Positions 18,541 through 26,890 of a stretch of 64,000 bases of DNA are shown in pieces; position 1 is the stretch's first letter, and each line of letters starts with the position of its first letter. The stretch covers positions 861,317-925,316 of the forward strand of contig CP067345.1 in the NCBI GenBank assembly GCA_020641055.1. The letters are read 5' to 3'. The position numbers were made by a program, and so were the translations under genes. Source of the DNA: Clostridioides sp. ES-S-0010-02. GTDB lineage: Bacteria; Bacillota; Clostridia; Peptostreptococcales; Peptostreptococcaceae. The notes under the pieces are model-generated. The model saw only the letters and a list, made by a program, of their open reading frames with translations. It was not told the DNA's origin and did not search any database.

Positions 18541-19701
18541 ATGAAATTTTATGGATATAAAAGACCAGATGGAAGAGTTGGCATAAGAAATCACATATTA
18601 ATATTACCTACAAGTGTGTGTGCATCAGATACAACGAGAATTATAGCCTCACAAGTTCAAGGAGCTGTTACTTTTAATAATCAAAATGGCTGTTCTCAAG
18701 TAAGTTCAGACCAACAATTAACTATGGATGTTATGGCTGGATATGCAGCAAATCCTAATGTATATGGTGTGATAGTTGTGTCTTTAGGTTGTGAAAATTG
18801 TCAAAATGACTTGGTAGTTGATGCAATAAAAGAGAGAACAAATAAACCAATAAAGACTCTTGTAATACAAGAAGAACATGGAACTTTAAAAACTATAGAA
18901 AAAGCTGTTCGTTGTGCTAGAGAAATGGCACAAGAAGCTTCTATACTTAGAAAAGAAGAATTCCCAATATCTGAACTTATATTAGGGACTGAATGTGGTG
19001 GGTCTGACCCAACAAGTGGGCTAGCTGCTAATCCGCTAATAGGAGAATTAAGTGATAGACTTGTTGATTTAGGGTCTACTTCAATTTTAAGTGAAACTAC
19101 TGAATTTATAGGAGCAGAACATATATTAGCTAGAAGAGCAGTAAATGAAGAAGTAAAAGAAAAAATACTACATATAGTACATAGATATGAAAATTCATTA
19201 AAATTAGTTGGAGAAGAAGTTAGAGAAGGAAATCCATCTCCTGGAAATATAGCTGGTGGACTTACAAGTTTGGAAGAAAAATCACTAGGCTGTATACACA
19301 AAGGTGGGCACAGAGTAATAAGTGAAGTATATGATTATGCAAAGCAAATTGATAAGAAGGGTCTTGTAATAATGGATACACCAGGAAATGATGCCTCATC
19401 TGTTGCGGGTATGGTTGCAGGAGGCGCTCAAGTAGTAGTATTTAGTACAGGGAGAGGGACTCCATCAGGAAATCCAATAGCTCCAGTAATAAAAATAACT
19501 GGAAATAAAATAACTTTTGCAAATATGGAAGATAATATGGATTTTGATGCTAGTCCAGTTATATATGGACCACAGACAATGGAAGAATTGACAGATGATT
19601 TATTAAATCTAGTTGTAGATGTAGCAAATGGTAAGCAATCAAAAGCAGAATCACTTGGATATACTGAAATGGCAATAGCTAGAGTATGTAATTATGTATA
19701 A
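18541..19701 (+). CDS. UxaA-family hydro-lyase, large subunit (altronate/galactarate dehydratase-like)
   Basis: 386 residues, matching the catalytic C-terminal part of UxaA/GarD. It begins FYGYKRPDGRVGIRNHILI, the family signature, and has conserved cysteines in NQNGCSQ, SLGCENCQND, GTECGGSDP and KSLGCIHKGG that serve the metal site and fold. It dehydrates an aldonate or aldarate to a 2-keto-3-deoxy acid (or eliminates sulfite in SuyB-type enzymes). AGGAGG precedes the ATG. Linkage to KdgT, a DapA-type aldolase and an FAH-family enzyme favours the sugar-acid role. Confidence 0.87.
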   Translation: MKFYGYKRPDGRVGIRNHILILPTSVCASDTTRIIASQVQGAVTFNNQNGCSQVSSDQQLTMDVMAGYAANPNVYGVIVVSLGCENCQNDLVVDAIKERTNKPIKTLVIQEEHGTLKTIEKAVRCAREMAQEASILRKEEFPISELILGTECGGSDPTSGLAANPLIGELSDRLVDLGSTSILSETTEFIGAEHILARRAVNEEVKEKILHIVHRYENSLKLVGEEVREGNPSPGNIAGGLTSLEEKSLGCIHKGGHRVISEVYDYAKQIDKKGLVIMDTPGNDASSVAGMVAGGAQVVVFSTGRGTPSGNPIAPVIKITGNKITFANMEDNMDFDASPVIYGPQTMEELTDDLLNLVVDVANGKQSKAESLGYTEMAIARVCNYV

Positions 19702-19753
19702 AATATAAGACTTAAAAAAGTATGCACTTAGAATTTTACTAAAGGGTGATAGT

Positions 19754-20656
19754 ATGAAGTTTGTTAGTTTTAGTAGTATAGAAGATACATCTAAAAAGGT
19801 AGGAATTCTCTCAAAGGATGAATTGTTTGTTATTGATGTCAATTCCATAAGTCTTAGTAAATTTTTTATAGATGTAAATGATTTAATTCAAGGTATATCT
19901 CAGGATGATATTATTAAGTTAAAAAATATTATAAGTGAAGAATCATTTAATAACTATAATGTTTTTAAAAAAGAGGAGTGCACTATACATGTTCCTATAG
20001 AAAAGCCAATACACGATATTTTATGTGTAGGAGTAAACTATAAAGAACATCTTGAAGAAACTCAAACTCATTTTGATAGTAGCTTTGAAGAACCTGAGAA
20101 AACAGTCTATTTTACAAAACGTGTGACAAAGGCGATAGGTCCAGAAGATGAGATAGATGCTCACTTTGATATAAATAATCAGTTGGATTATGAGGTTGAA
20201 CTTGGAGTAGTAATAGGTAAAACAGGTGTTAATATAGAAAAAGAAGATGTAGAAGATTATATCTTTGGTTACACTGTGATAAATGATATTTCTGCTAGAA
20301 AGTTGCAAAAAGAACATGTTCAATGGTTTAGGGGAAAGGGATTAGATACATTTACATCTTTAGGGCCATGTATCTTACATAAAAGTGCAGTTTCTTTTCC
20401 AGTAAAACTTAATGTATATAGTAGAGTAAATGATGAAGAAAGACAAAATTCTAATACAGAGTTATTCATATCAGATATCTCAGATATAATTTCAGAACTT
20501 TCAAAAGGGATGACTTTAGAGGCAGGGGATATTATAGCAACTGGAACACCCTCTGGAGTAGGGATGGGCTTTTCTCCTCCTCTATATATGAATAGTGGAG
20601 ATGTAATTGAATGTGAGATTGAAAGTATTGGAATATTGAAAAATTATGTTAAGTAA
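19754..20656 (+). CDS. Fumarylacetoacetate hydrolase family protein
   Basis: 300 residues with an N-terminal ~85-residue extension and a C-terminal FAH catalytic fold. Family motifs are CVGVNYKEHLEE, QLDYEVELGVVIGK (carboxylate metal ligands) and TPSGVGMGFSPP near the end. Members hydrolyse or decarboxylate 2,4-diketo acids such as acylpyruvates; some act on 2,4-diketo-3-deoxy sugar acids. In this operon a diketo-deoxy acid derived from the dehydratase product is a plausible substrate, which is inference. It follows the large dehydratase subunit by 52 bases with a GGGTGAT binding site. Confidence 0.85.
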   Translation: MKFVSFSSIEDTSKKVGILSKDELFVIDVNSISLSKFFIDVNDLIQGISQDDIIKLKNIISEESFNNYNVFKKEECTIHVPIEKPIHDILCVGVNYKEHLEETQTHFDSSFEEPEKTVYFTKRVTKAIGPEDEIDAHFDINNQLDYEVELGVVIGKTGVNIEKEDVEDYIFGYTVINDISARKLQKEHVQWFRGKGLDTFTSLGPCILHKSAVSFPVKLNVYSRVNDEERQNSNTELFISDISDIISELSKGMTLEAGDIIATGTPSGVGMGFSPPLYMNSGDVIECEIESIGILKNYVK

Positions 20657-20739
20657 ATGTTTTATTATATATAATCTTAAAACATAGGCTATAAGCATAT
20701 TAAATGAACATATCAAAATAAATTTTAGGAGTTTAAATT

Positions 20740-21633
20740 ATGAAAGCAGAATTTTTGACACCAGTTGTTACAATATTTGATGAAGACGGAAATTTAGATA
20801 GAGAAGGAAACAAAAAAGTATATGATTACCTTATAGATGGGGGAGTAGATGGTCTAGTTATAATGGGAAGTACTGGAGAGTTCTTTAATATGTCTATGGA
20901 TATGCAAAAAGAACTTATAGATTTAGTGGTTAATCATGTCGATAAGAGGGTTAAAGTGTTTATAGGTACAAGTCGTATGTGTGCAGATGAGTCTATAGAA
21001 CTTTCAAATTATGCACATAATAGTGGAGCAGATGGAGTTATGATAATAAGTCCTTATTATTTCTCGCTTGATGATGATAGTATTGAACTTTTTTATAGTA
21101 AGATAGCTGAGAACACAGATGCTGAAATATACCTATATAATTATCCAGATAGAACTGGTTATGATTTAAGTCCAGAACTTACATTAAAGCTTGCAAGAAA
21201 GCATGAAAACATAGTTGGATATAAAGATACAGTAACTTTAATGGGACATACTAGAGATTTAATAAATACTATGAAAACAGAGTTCCCAAACTTTAAGATA
21301 TACAGTGGATATGATGAAAATTTTATACACAACTTAATGTCTGGAGGAGCAGGATGTATAGGAGGATTATCAAATCTAATTCCAGAAGTATGTTCTAAAT
21401 GGGCTGAAGCTTATAATAATAAGGATATGGATAAAGTTATCGAAATTCAAAAATATATTAATAAAGCAATGGATTTTTATTTAATAACAAATCCATTTAT
21501 ACCAGCAATGAAGAAAGCTATGAATATTAGAGGATTAGAAATAAGTGACTACGTAACTGCTCCATTTATAAAACCAGATGAAAATCAAGTATGTAAAATT
21601 AAAACTTTGATGGATGAATTAAATATAAACTAA
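20740..21633 (+). CDS. DapA/NAL family aldolase or dehydratase of sugar-acid catabolism
   Basis: 297 residues, a TIM-barrel class I aldolase. The Schiff-base lysine is K162 in VGYKDTV; the partner tyrosine is in LYNYPDRTG; the N-terminal GSTGEFFNMS is the substrate carboxylate loop. Dihydrodipicolinate synthase itself is unlikely, because the gene is the last of a KdgT-UxaA-FAH operon. It more likely cleaves a 2-keto-3-deoxy acid to pyruvate and an aldehyde, or is a 5-dehydro-4-deoxyglucarate-type dehydratase. The aldehyde could feed the coregulated iron alcohol dehydrogenase. A terminator follows. Confidence 0.87.
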   Translation: MKAEFLTPVVTIFDEDGNLDREGNKKVYDYLIDGGVDGLVIMGSTGEFFNMSMDMQKELIDLVVNHVDKRVKVFIGTSRMCADESIELSNYAHNSGADGVMIISPYYFSLDDDSIELFYSKIAENTDAEIYLYNYPDRTGYDLSPELTLKLARKHENIVGYKDTVTLMGHTRDLINTMKTEFPNFKIYSGYDENFIHNLMSGGAGCIGGLSNLIPEVCSKWAEAYNNKDMDKVIEIQKYINKAMDFYLITNPFIPAMKKAMNIRGLEISDYVTAPFIKPDENQVCKIKTLMDELNIN

Positions 21634-21639
21634 GAAGAT

Positions 21640-21688
21640 AAAGAGGGTTTTAGATTGATTTTTATAGTCATTTTAAGCCCTCTTTTTG
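21640..21688 (+). terminator. Terminator of the kdgT operon
   Basis: AAAGAGGG (21640-21647) pairs with CCCTCTTT (21678-21685), followed by TTT. The T/A-rich loop flanks allow an extended stem. Confidence 0.8.
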
Positions 21689-21709
21689 AGTGGATATATT
21701 AAATCAACC

Positions 21710-21738
21710 TTGCAAAGTAATTAACAATAAACTACAAT
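21710..21738 (+). promoter_or_regulatory. Promoter of the cobalamin-riboswitch operon
   Basis: -35 TTGCAA (21710-21715), 17-base spacer, -10 TACAAT (21733-21738). It puts the transcript start shortly before the riboswitch. Confidence 0.6.
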
Positions 21739-21767
21739 TATCTTAATGAAAAATTAAATGTAAATAA

Positions 21768-21990
21768 TACTAGGGTACTATTTTAGTTTAATAGGGAAAG
21801 TGATGTAAATTCACTACAGCCCCCGCTACTGTATACGGATACAAAATCAAATCCACTGAGATTCATAATAATTTTGGGAAGGTTGATGGAGGACAGGCCG
21901 TGAGTCAGGAGACCTGCCCAGTATTACATAAATACAATTTAGGGTGGAGATTGTAGTTTATAATAAAATGAGATATCAATTCATTTTTTA
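21768..21990 (+). promoter_or_regulatory. Cobalamin (B12) riboswitch
   Basis: The leader contains the conserved elements in order: AATAGGGAA near 21791, ACAGCCCCCGCTACTGTA near 21817, CCACTGAGA, GGGAAGG, and the B12 box GAGTCAGGAGACCTGCC at about 21902-21918. A further TACAAT/ATTGTA hairpin follows (21930-21957). It should bind adenosyl- or another cobalamin and stop expression of the transporter operon when B12 is plentiful, using the terminator at 22004. Confidence 0.93.
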
Positions 21991-22003
21991 TAAAATTGAT
22001 ATA

Positions 22004-22040
22004 GAAGCTTCTCCTTTCTAATTTAGGAGAGGTTTTTTAT
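22004..22040 (+). terminator. Riboswitch-controlled terminator
   Basis: CTTCTCCT pairs with AGGAGAGG around a short loop and is followed by TTTTTT. Its position, after the B12 box and before the first gene, makes it the expression platform. Confidence 0.8.
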
Positions 22041-22138
22041 TTTGCTAAAAAGCTATATTTATAAAATTAATTTTAGTAAAATATTTTTTTAAAATATGTG
22101 TAGCCACTCATAAAAAATAAAATAATGGAGTGAAAGTG

Positions 22139-23269
22139 ATGAAATTCAAGTCAAATGTTTTAAAGCAGTTTTTTTTAGTTGTAATGGTAATTTTTTTGGC
22201 AGGAGGTATTGTAGGTTGTAGCAAAAAAGACAAAACTAATGAACAAGTTAGTAATGGGAAAAAATTAGAATTAAAATATGCAAGTGGATTTAGTGTTGAG
22301 AATTTAGAAGATGGAATTAAAAAGGTTGTTGATGGAGATAATAGAGAACTAATTTTGATTCCTAAAAAGATAAAAATACCTGAAAAATACAAGAATGCAA
22401 ATATAGTTAGAACACCTGTGGATAATGTATTGATAGTATCTACAACACAAGCTTGTTCTTTAAGGACAATAGGTGAGTTAGATAGTATAAAAGCAGTAAC
22501 AACAGAAGAACAATATTGGACTATCAAAGAAATTAAAAATTTAATGAAGGATGGGAAGATACATTATGTTGGTTCAAATTTAGCACCAGATTATGAAAAA
22601 ATAGTAGACTTAAATCCTGACTTGACTATAGTGAGTAGTGGTTTATCAGAAGCGGATACAAAATTTATAGATAAATTAGAAAAATTGGGACTTAACTATG
22701 TTGTAGATAATGAATATAAGGAACAAAATCCATTTGGAAGAATGGAGTGGACAAGCTTGATAGCTGCATTTTATGATAAAGAGGATATAGCTACTAGTGA
22801 ATTAGATAAAACAGTACAAAAAATAGAAGAGGTTAGTAAAAAAATAAAAAACAAAAGTAAACCTAAAGTTGTATGGGCATCTGTATATGAAGGGAATGCT
22901 TATATAGCACCTAAAAATTCATATGTAGATAATATGATAAACATGGCAGGTGGAATAAATGCTTGTGCTTCAATCGATTCAAATGAAGGGCGAGTAAGTA
23001 TTGAGCAATTACATGAAGTGGCAAAAGATGCAGATATATTTGTATATTCATCAAGTTCAGATTATGCACCAAACTTAGAGTCTATAAAATCTAGTGCACC
23101 AGTGTTATCTGATTTAGATGTTGTCAAAAATGGAAATTTATGGGTGTTTGCTCCGGATTATTATCAATCAGTGGATAAGACAGATGAATTAATAGTGGAT
23201 TTAGTTGAAATATTTCATCCAGGTACTACAGGTGAAAAGATTAAGCATTATATAAATTATGATAAATAA
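22139..23269 (+). CDS. Corrinoid ABC transporter, substrate-binding lipoprotein (BtuF-like)
   Basis: About 376 residues. A basic start and hydrophobic stretch end in a lipobox GGIVGC, so it is a lipoprotein anchored outside the membrane. The rest is a TroA-like (cluster A-II) binding fold, with IVSSGLSEADTKFIDKLEKL in the first lobe and a C-terminal FHPGTTGEKIKHYI typical of BtuF/FepB-type proteins. ATG 22139 is preferred to GTG 22130 because GGAG lies 8 bases before it. The cobalamin riboswitch upstream identifies the cargo as B12 or another corrinoid rather than a siderophore. Confidence 0.88.
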   Translation: MKFKSNVLKQFFLVVMVIFLAGGIVGCSKKDKTNEQVSNGKKLELKYASGFSVENLEDGIKKVVDGDNRELILIPKKIKIPEKYKNANIVRTPVDNVLIVSTTQACSLRTIGELDSIKAVTTEEQYWTIKEIKNLMKDGKIHYVGSNLAPDYEKIVDLNPDLTIVSSGLSEADTKFIDKLEKLGLNYVVDNEYKEQNPFGRMEWTSLIAAFYDKEDIATSELDKTVQKIEEVSKKIKNKSKPKVVWASVYEGNAYIAPKNSYVDNMINMAGGINACASIDSNEGRVSIEQLHEVAKDADIFVYSSSSDYAPNLESIKSSAPVLSDLDVVKNGNLWVFAPDYYQSVDKTDELIVDLVEIFHPGTTGEKIKHYINYDK

Positions 23270-23341
23270 TAAATAAGATTAAATTAACAAGAAAACTTTA
23301 TAAATTTGAGTTAATCTAGTTTTATTAAGAGGAGTATATAG

Positions 23342-24367
23342 ATGGACTTTACCAATAAAAACAGAATTAAAAAGACTACTATATTTATAACCTTAATTGT
23401 AGGTATAATACTTACTTTTTTGATATGTGTAGCATTTGGTTCTGTAAAAATCGAATTTAAAGAAATAATAGATGTTGTATTAAGAGGAATGGATAGTACA
23501 GAACACTATAAAATAATTTATAATATAAGGATTCCTAGAGTCCTTGCAACTATGGTGGGAGGTGCATGTTTAGCAGTATCTGGTATTTTACTACAGATAT
23601 TTTTTAAAAACCCAATAGTTGAACCATATATATTAGGGGTGTCTTCAGGAGCGACTTTATCAGTAGCACTTATGATTTTAGGAGGATATACATTAGGATT
23701 TGAAAGTATAAATTCAATGAGTATATTTATAGCAGCATTTGTAGGAGCTTTAATTGTAATGTCTATAGTTATTCTATTTGCCAGCAAAGTAAAAAATATA
23801 ACAACACTTTTGGTGATAGGAATTATGACTGGCTATGTATGTAGTGGAATTACAAATATATTACAATCATTTGCAAATAATGAAAAATTGAAGGAATTTA
23901 CTATGTGGTCTATGGGTAGTTTTTCCGGATTTACATGGGAAAAAGTAGAAATACTTATGATAGTTGGGATATTAGGTCTTTTGATGACTATATTCATAAT
24001 AAAACCTTTAAATGCTTTTTTACTAGGAGAAGAATATGCAAAGAGTATTGGTGTAAATATAAAATTTTTTAGATTTTTGGTAGTATTTATATCTAGTATA
24101 CTAGCGGCAATAGTATCAGCATTTGCAGGTCCTATAGGATTTATTGGTCTTGCAGTACCACAAATCTCAAAATTGATATTTAAAACATCAGACAATAGAG
24201 TATTGATACCAGTAGTAATTCTTTTAGGAAGTATAGTTACAGCTCTTTGTGATTTAGTATCCAGAGTAATTTTGTCACCAATAGAATTACCAATAAGTGC
24301 AATAACTTCATTATTAGGTGCTCCAATTGTAATAATGTTATTGATGAAAAGGAAGGATAGGGCTTAG
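23342..24367 (+). CDS. Corrinoid ABC transporter permease (BtuC/FecCD family)
   Basis: 341 residues with about ten membrane helices. YNIRIPRVLATMVGGACLAVSG is the hallmark N-terminal region of FecCD permeases, and the coupling-helix region GEEYAKSIGVN faces the ATPase. GFIGLAVPQ and the C-terminal LLGAPIVIMLLM are also typical. It forms the translocation pore with the binding protein upstream and the ATPase that starts two bases after its stop. Cargo is inferred from the riboswitch. Confidence 0.92.
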   Translation: MDFTNKNRIKKTTIFITLIVGIILTFLICVAFGSVKIEFKEIIDVVLRGMDSTEHYKIIYNIRIPRVLATMVGGACLAVSGILLQIFFKNPIVEPYILGVSSGATLSVALMILGGYTLGFESINSMSIFIAAFVGALIVMSIVILFASKVKNITTLLVIGIMTGYVCSGITNILQSFANNEKLKEFTMWSMGSFSGFTWEKVEILMIVGILGLLMTIFIIKPLNAFLLGEEYAKSIGVNIKFFRFLVVFISSILAAIVSAFAGPIGFIGLAVPQISKLIFKTSDNRVLIPVVILLGSIVTALCDLVSRVILSPIELPISAITSLLGAPIVIMLLMKRKDRA

Positions 24368-24369
24368 AC

Positions 24370-25566
24370 ATGTTGAAAACTAACAATTTAAGTGTTGGAT
24401 ATGATAAAAAAGTGGTTGTAAGTGATATAAACATAGAGGTGAAAAAAGGAGAAATATTATGTCTTTTGGGAAGCAATGGAGCTGGGAAAACTACTATATT
24501 AAGGTCTCTATCTAAACTTATAACACCGATAAAAGGTGAAATATATTTAAACGATATGGATATAAGGCATATATCCAGAAAGACATTGTCTAAAATGATG
24601 GCTTTAGTACTTACAAATAGATTATTAGGAGATTTAATGACTGTACAAGATGTAGTTAATATGGGGAGATATCCTTATACAGGATTTTTTGGAAATCTCT
24701 CTAAAAAAGATTTAATGATGGTGGATGATTCATTAAAATCTGTAAATGCCCTTCATTTAAAAAAAAGATATTTTGATGAACTTAGTGATGGTGAAAAACA
24801 AAAAGTCTTGGTTGCAAGAGCATTAGTTCAAGAGCCAGAAATAATCATATTAGATGAACCTACAACCCATTTAGATATAAAGCATAGATTGGAACTTATG
24901 AATATACTAAAAAAACTAAGTAAGGAAAAATCAATATCAGTAATACTTTCATTACATGAAATAGATATAGCACTAAAAAGTTGTGATAAGGTTGCTCTTG
25001 TAAAAAATAACAAAGTTATAGCTTATGGTCAGCCAGAAGATATGGTAGACGAAAATATGATAAATTCACTCTATGAATTAGAGGATAAAAATTTTAATAG
25101 TTTATTAGGTGCAGTAGAAATTAGCAATAAATCAAAAAATGAAGTTTTTATAATTGGTGGAGGTGGTAAAGCAACACCAATCTACAGAGCTTTTACTAAA
25201 AGAGGCATAGGTATATATTCTGGCATAATACATGAAAATGATATTGATTATGAAATTGGTAGGACTATGGGCATAAAGTTGTTTACAGAAAAGCCATTTG
25301 AGTCAATAAGTGATGAAAGTTTCGATTTGGCTATTAGAAATTTAAATAATTCTAAGATTATAATAGACACAGGATTTAGCGTAGGAGAAACTAATAAAAG
25401 AAATATAGATATTATAAAAGAGGCTTTAAAAATAAATAAAAAAGTTTATTCATTTAGAAATAAAAGTGAGAGTAATAAGTATTATAAGAGTCTGAGTAAT
25501 AATATAGAATATGTAGATAAAGTTTCTAAAATGGTGGATAGTATTGATATAAATAATTTACTGTAA
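24370..25566 (+). CDS. Corrinoid ABC transporter ATPase with an extra C-terminal domain
   Basis: 398 residues, about 140 longer than a plain BtuD/FecE ATPase. Residues 1-255 carry Walker A GSNGAGKTT, signature LSDGEKQKVLVARAL and Walker B IIILDEPTTHLD. Residues ~260-398 form a separate domain starting EVFIIGGGGKATPIYRAF, with IHENDIDYEIG and IIIDTGFSVGETN, looking like a Rossmann-type alpha/beta domain with a glycine-rich loop. I do not recognise a proven function for it; a role in corrinoid handling is inferred from context. It ends the riboswitch operon and is followed by a strong terminator. Confidence 0.88.
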   Translation: MLKTNNLSVGYDKKVVVSDINIEVKKGEILCLLGSNGAGKTTILRSLSKLITPIKGEIYLNDMDIRHISRKTLSKMMALVLTNRLLGDLMTVQDVVNMGRYPYTGFFGNLSKKDLMMVDDSLKSVNALHLKKRYFDELSDGEKQKVLVARALVQEPEIIILDEPTTHLDIKHRLELMNILKKLSKEKSISVILSLHEIDIALKSCDKVALVKNNKVIAYGQPEDMVDENMINSLYELEDKNFNSLLGAVEISNKSKNEVFIIGGGGKATPIYRAFTKRGIGIYSGIIHENDIDYEIGRTMGIKLFTEKPFESISDESFDLAIRNLNNSKIIIDTGFSVGETNKRNIDIIKEALKINKKVYSFRNKSESNKYYKSLSNNIEYVDKVSKMVDSIDINNLL

Positions 25567-25605
25567 ATTGTAACTTATGGCATATTTAGAAATGATAAAA
25601 TATAT

Positions 25606-25666
25606 AAAAGAGTATCATAAGGAGATTTTTAAAGTGCATTTTTTAAATCTCTAGATACTCTTTTTT
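25606..25666. terminator. Bidirectional terminator between the B12 operon and the pentapeptide gene
   Basis: AAAAGAGTATC (25606-25616) pairs with GATACTCTTTT (25654-25664), with a second inner stem GGAGATTTTTAAA / TTTAAATCTCT. The genes on both sides converge on it. Confidence 0.85.
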
Positions 25667-25769
25667 AGAAAATATTTATTTAGTAATACATTTTTTTATT
25701 GTGTATTTTCAATTACACACTTCAATAAAAAAATAATACTTTACAGATAACCAACAGCTTCTTCTCTAG

Positions 25770-26465
25770 TTAAAAAAAGTGAATTCCTGTAGTTGATTCT
25801 TTCCATCTATTTTCATGAAAATTTTCAGCTACCACCATTTCTCCTACTCTATATATAAAATTTTCATCAGCATATGCACGAGCAGTTTTAAAAGATTCTT
25901 TGCCATCTATACTTGTAATCGACAGTACTTTTGCTTTATCACATCTACAAGCATTTGATGTAGCAGATACTCTTTTTGCGTCACTTGGTATTAATAATTG
26001 TACCATTCTAAAATTAAAACATTTTTTATAGCCTATAAACGCTCCTGTTTCAGGACAGTATAATTTAAAAAAACGAGTACTTTCATCTGATATTACTCCA
26101 TCCAATGTAGCATATTCTAAATTAGAATTTTCTAGATTAGTACCTCTAATATCTGAGTTAGATAAATTACAAAATCTAAAATTTGCACCACTTAAGTCTG
26201 TATTTTTTAATATAGAATTTTTTAATGAACAATCTGAAAAATAAGAATTCTTAAAGCTAGAGTTTTCTAAATCTGCATTTTCTAAATTTAAATTGATAAG
26301 GTCAGACCAGGAAAAGTCAATATTACTTAAATAATATCCTCTTAAATCCATATTTTCTAATCTTACTTCTTTTAAATCAGCTCTTTCTCCATCGTTATTA
26401 TTTTTAAGCCATAAATAATGTTTCTCAAGTGTTTTTTCTAATTCTTGTTTAGAAATAGTTTTCAT
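25770..26465 (-). CDS. Pentapeptide-repeat protein with DUF5758-like C-terminus (3' end frameshifted)
   Basis: 231 residues. Residues ~35-130 are pentapeptide repeats of the A(N/D)LxN type (NLENADLENSS, LKNTDLSGANF) that should fold as a right-handed quadrilateral helix. The last ~95 residues include LLIPSDAKRVSATSN and VGEMVVAENFHENRW, matching the domain I know as DUF5758. AAGGTGA precedes ATG 26465; the GTG at 26480 overlaps that site. The frame stops in a run of seven A on the plus strand (25772-25778); with eight, it would continue HFFLTREEAVGYL to a stop at 25741. The present gene therefore appears to have lost about ten terminal residues. Confidence 0.8.
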   Translation of the reverse strand: MKTISKQELEKTLEKHYLWLKNNNDGERADLKEVRLENMDLRGYYLSNIDFSWSDLINLNLENADLENSSFKNSYFSDCSLKNSILKNTDLSGANFRFCNLSNSDIRGTNLENSNLEYATLDGVISDESTRFFKLYCPETGAFIGYKKCFNFRMVQLLIPSDAKRVSATSNACRCDKAKVLSITSIDGKESFKTARAYADENFIYRVGEMVVAENFHENRWKESTTGIHFF

Positions 26466-26697
26466 TAAAATCACCTTCACAAATTTATTTTTATATATTT
26501 AGTAGCAAAATAGTCATATATTTAATTATATAACAATGAATAAAAAACTTCTAAATAATATATAAAATATTAAATATATTATTGAAGATTTATTATCTCT
26601 AGTAACATATAAACACTGGGTAAACATTTTTATGGTTTTATTTAAAGAATAAAATAATATCAGTAATACAATAATAAAAGTTTAGATATAAAAAAAT

Positions 26698-26753
26698 TTG
26701 TGTATATACTATATGTAGTATATAATAGATAAAGCACTAACTATATGTAGTGC
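26698..26753 (+). promoter_or_regulatory. nrdEF promoter with two NrdR boxes
   Basis: -35 TTGTGT (26698-26703), 17-base spacer, -10 TATAAT (26721-26726). Two copies of ACTATATGTAGT lie at 26708-26719 (in the spacer) and 26740-26751, 32 bases apart, about three helical turns. This matches the NrdR box arrangement found upstream of ribonucleotide reductase genes. The second copy sits inside a hairpin AAGCACTA/TAGTGCTT (26732-26755) followed by a T-rich tract. Confidence 0.85.
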
Positions 26754-26890
26754 TTTTGTTTTTGAAAAATACTTATTATGCCCTATAATTATAGGTTGTT
26801 TTTGGAATTTACGCTGATAAATATTAAAAGAAATAATAAGTAAATTAAATGAAATTATAGCACAAGATTATGTTAAAAGGACGGTAAATA

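Noticed and set aside
20740-21633. Lysine-pathway dapA
   Set aside because: The aldolase fold and lysine are right, but operon context is sugar-acid catabolism and no lysine genes are near.
26782-26795. CCTATAATTATAGG as a stand-alone terminator
   Set aside because: It lies in the nrdEF leader, is made mostly of A-T pairs and cannot be a full terminator without silencing the operon; noted only as possible leader structure.
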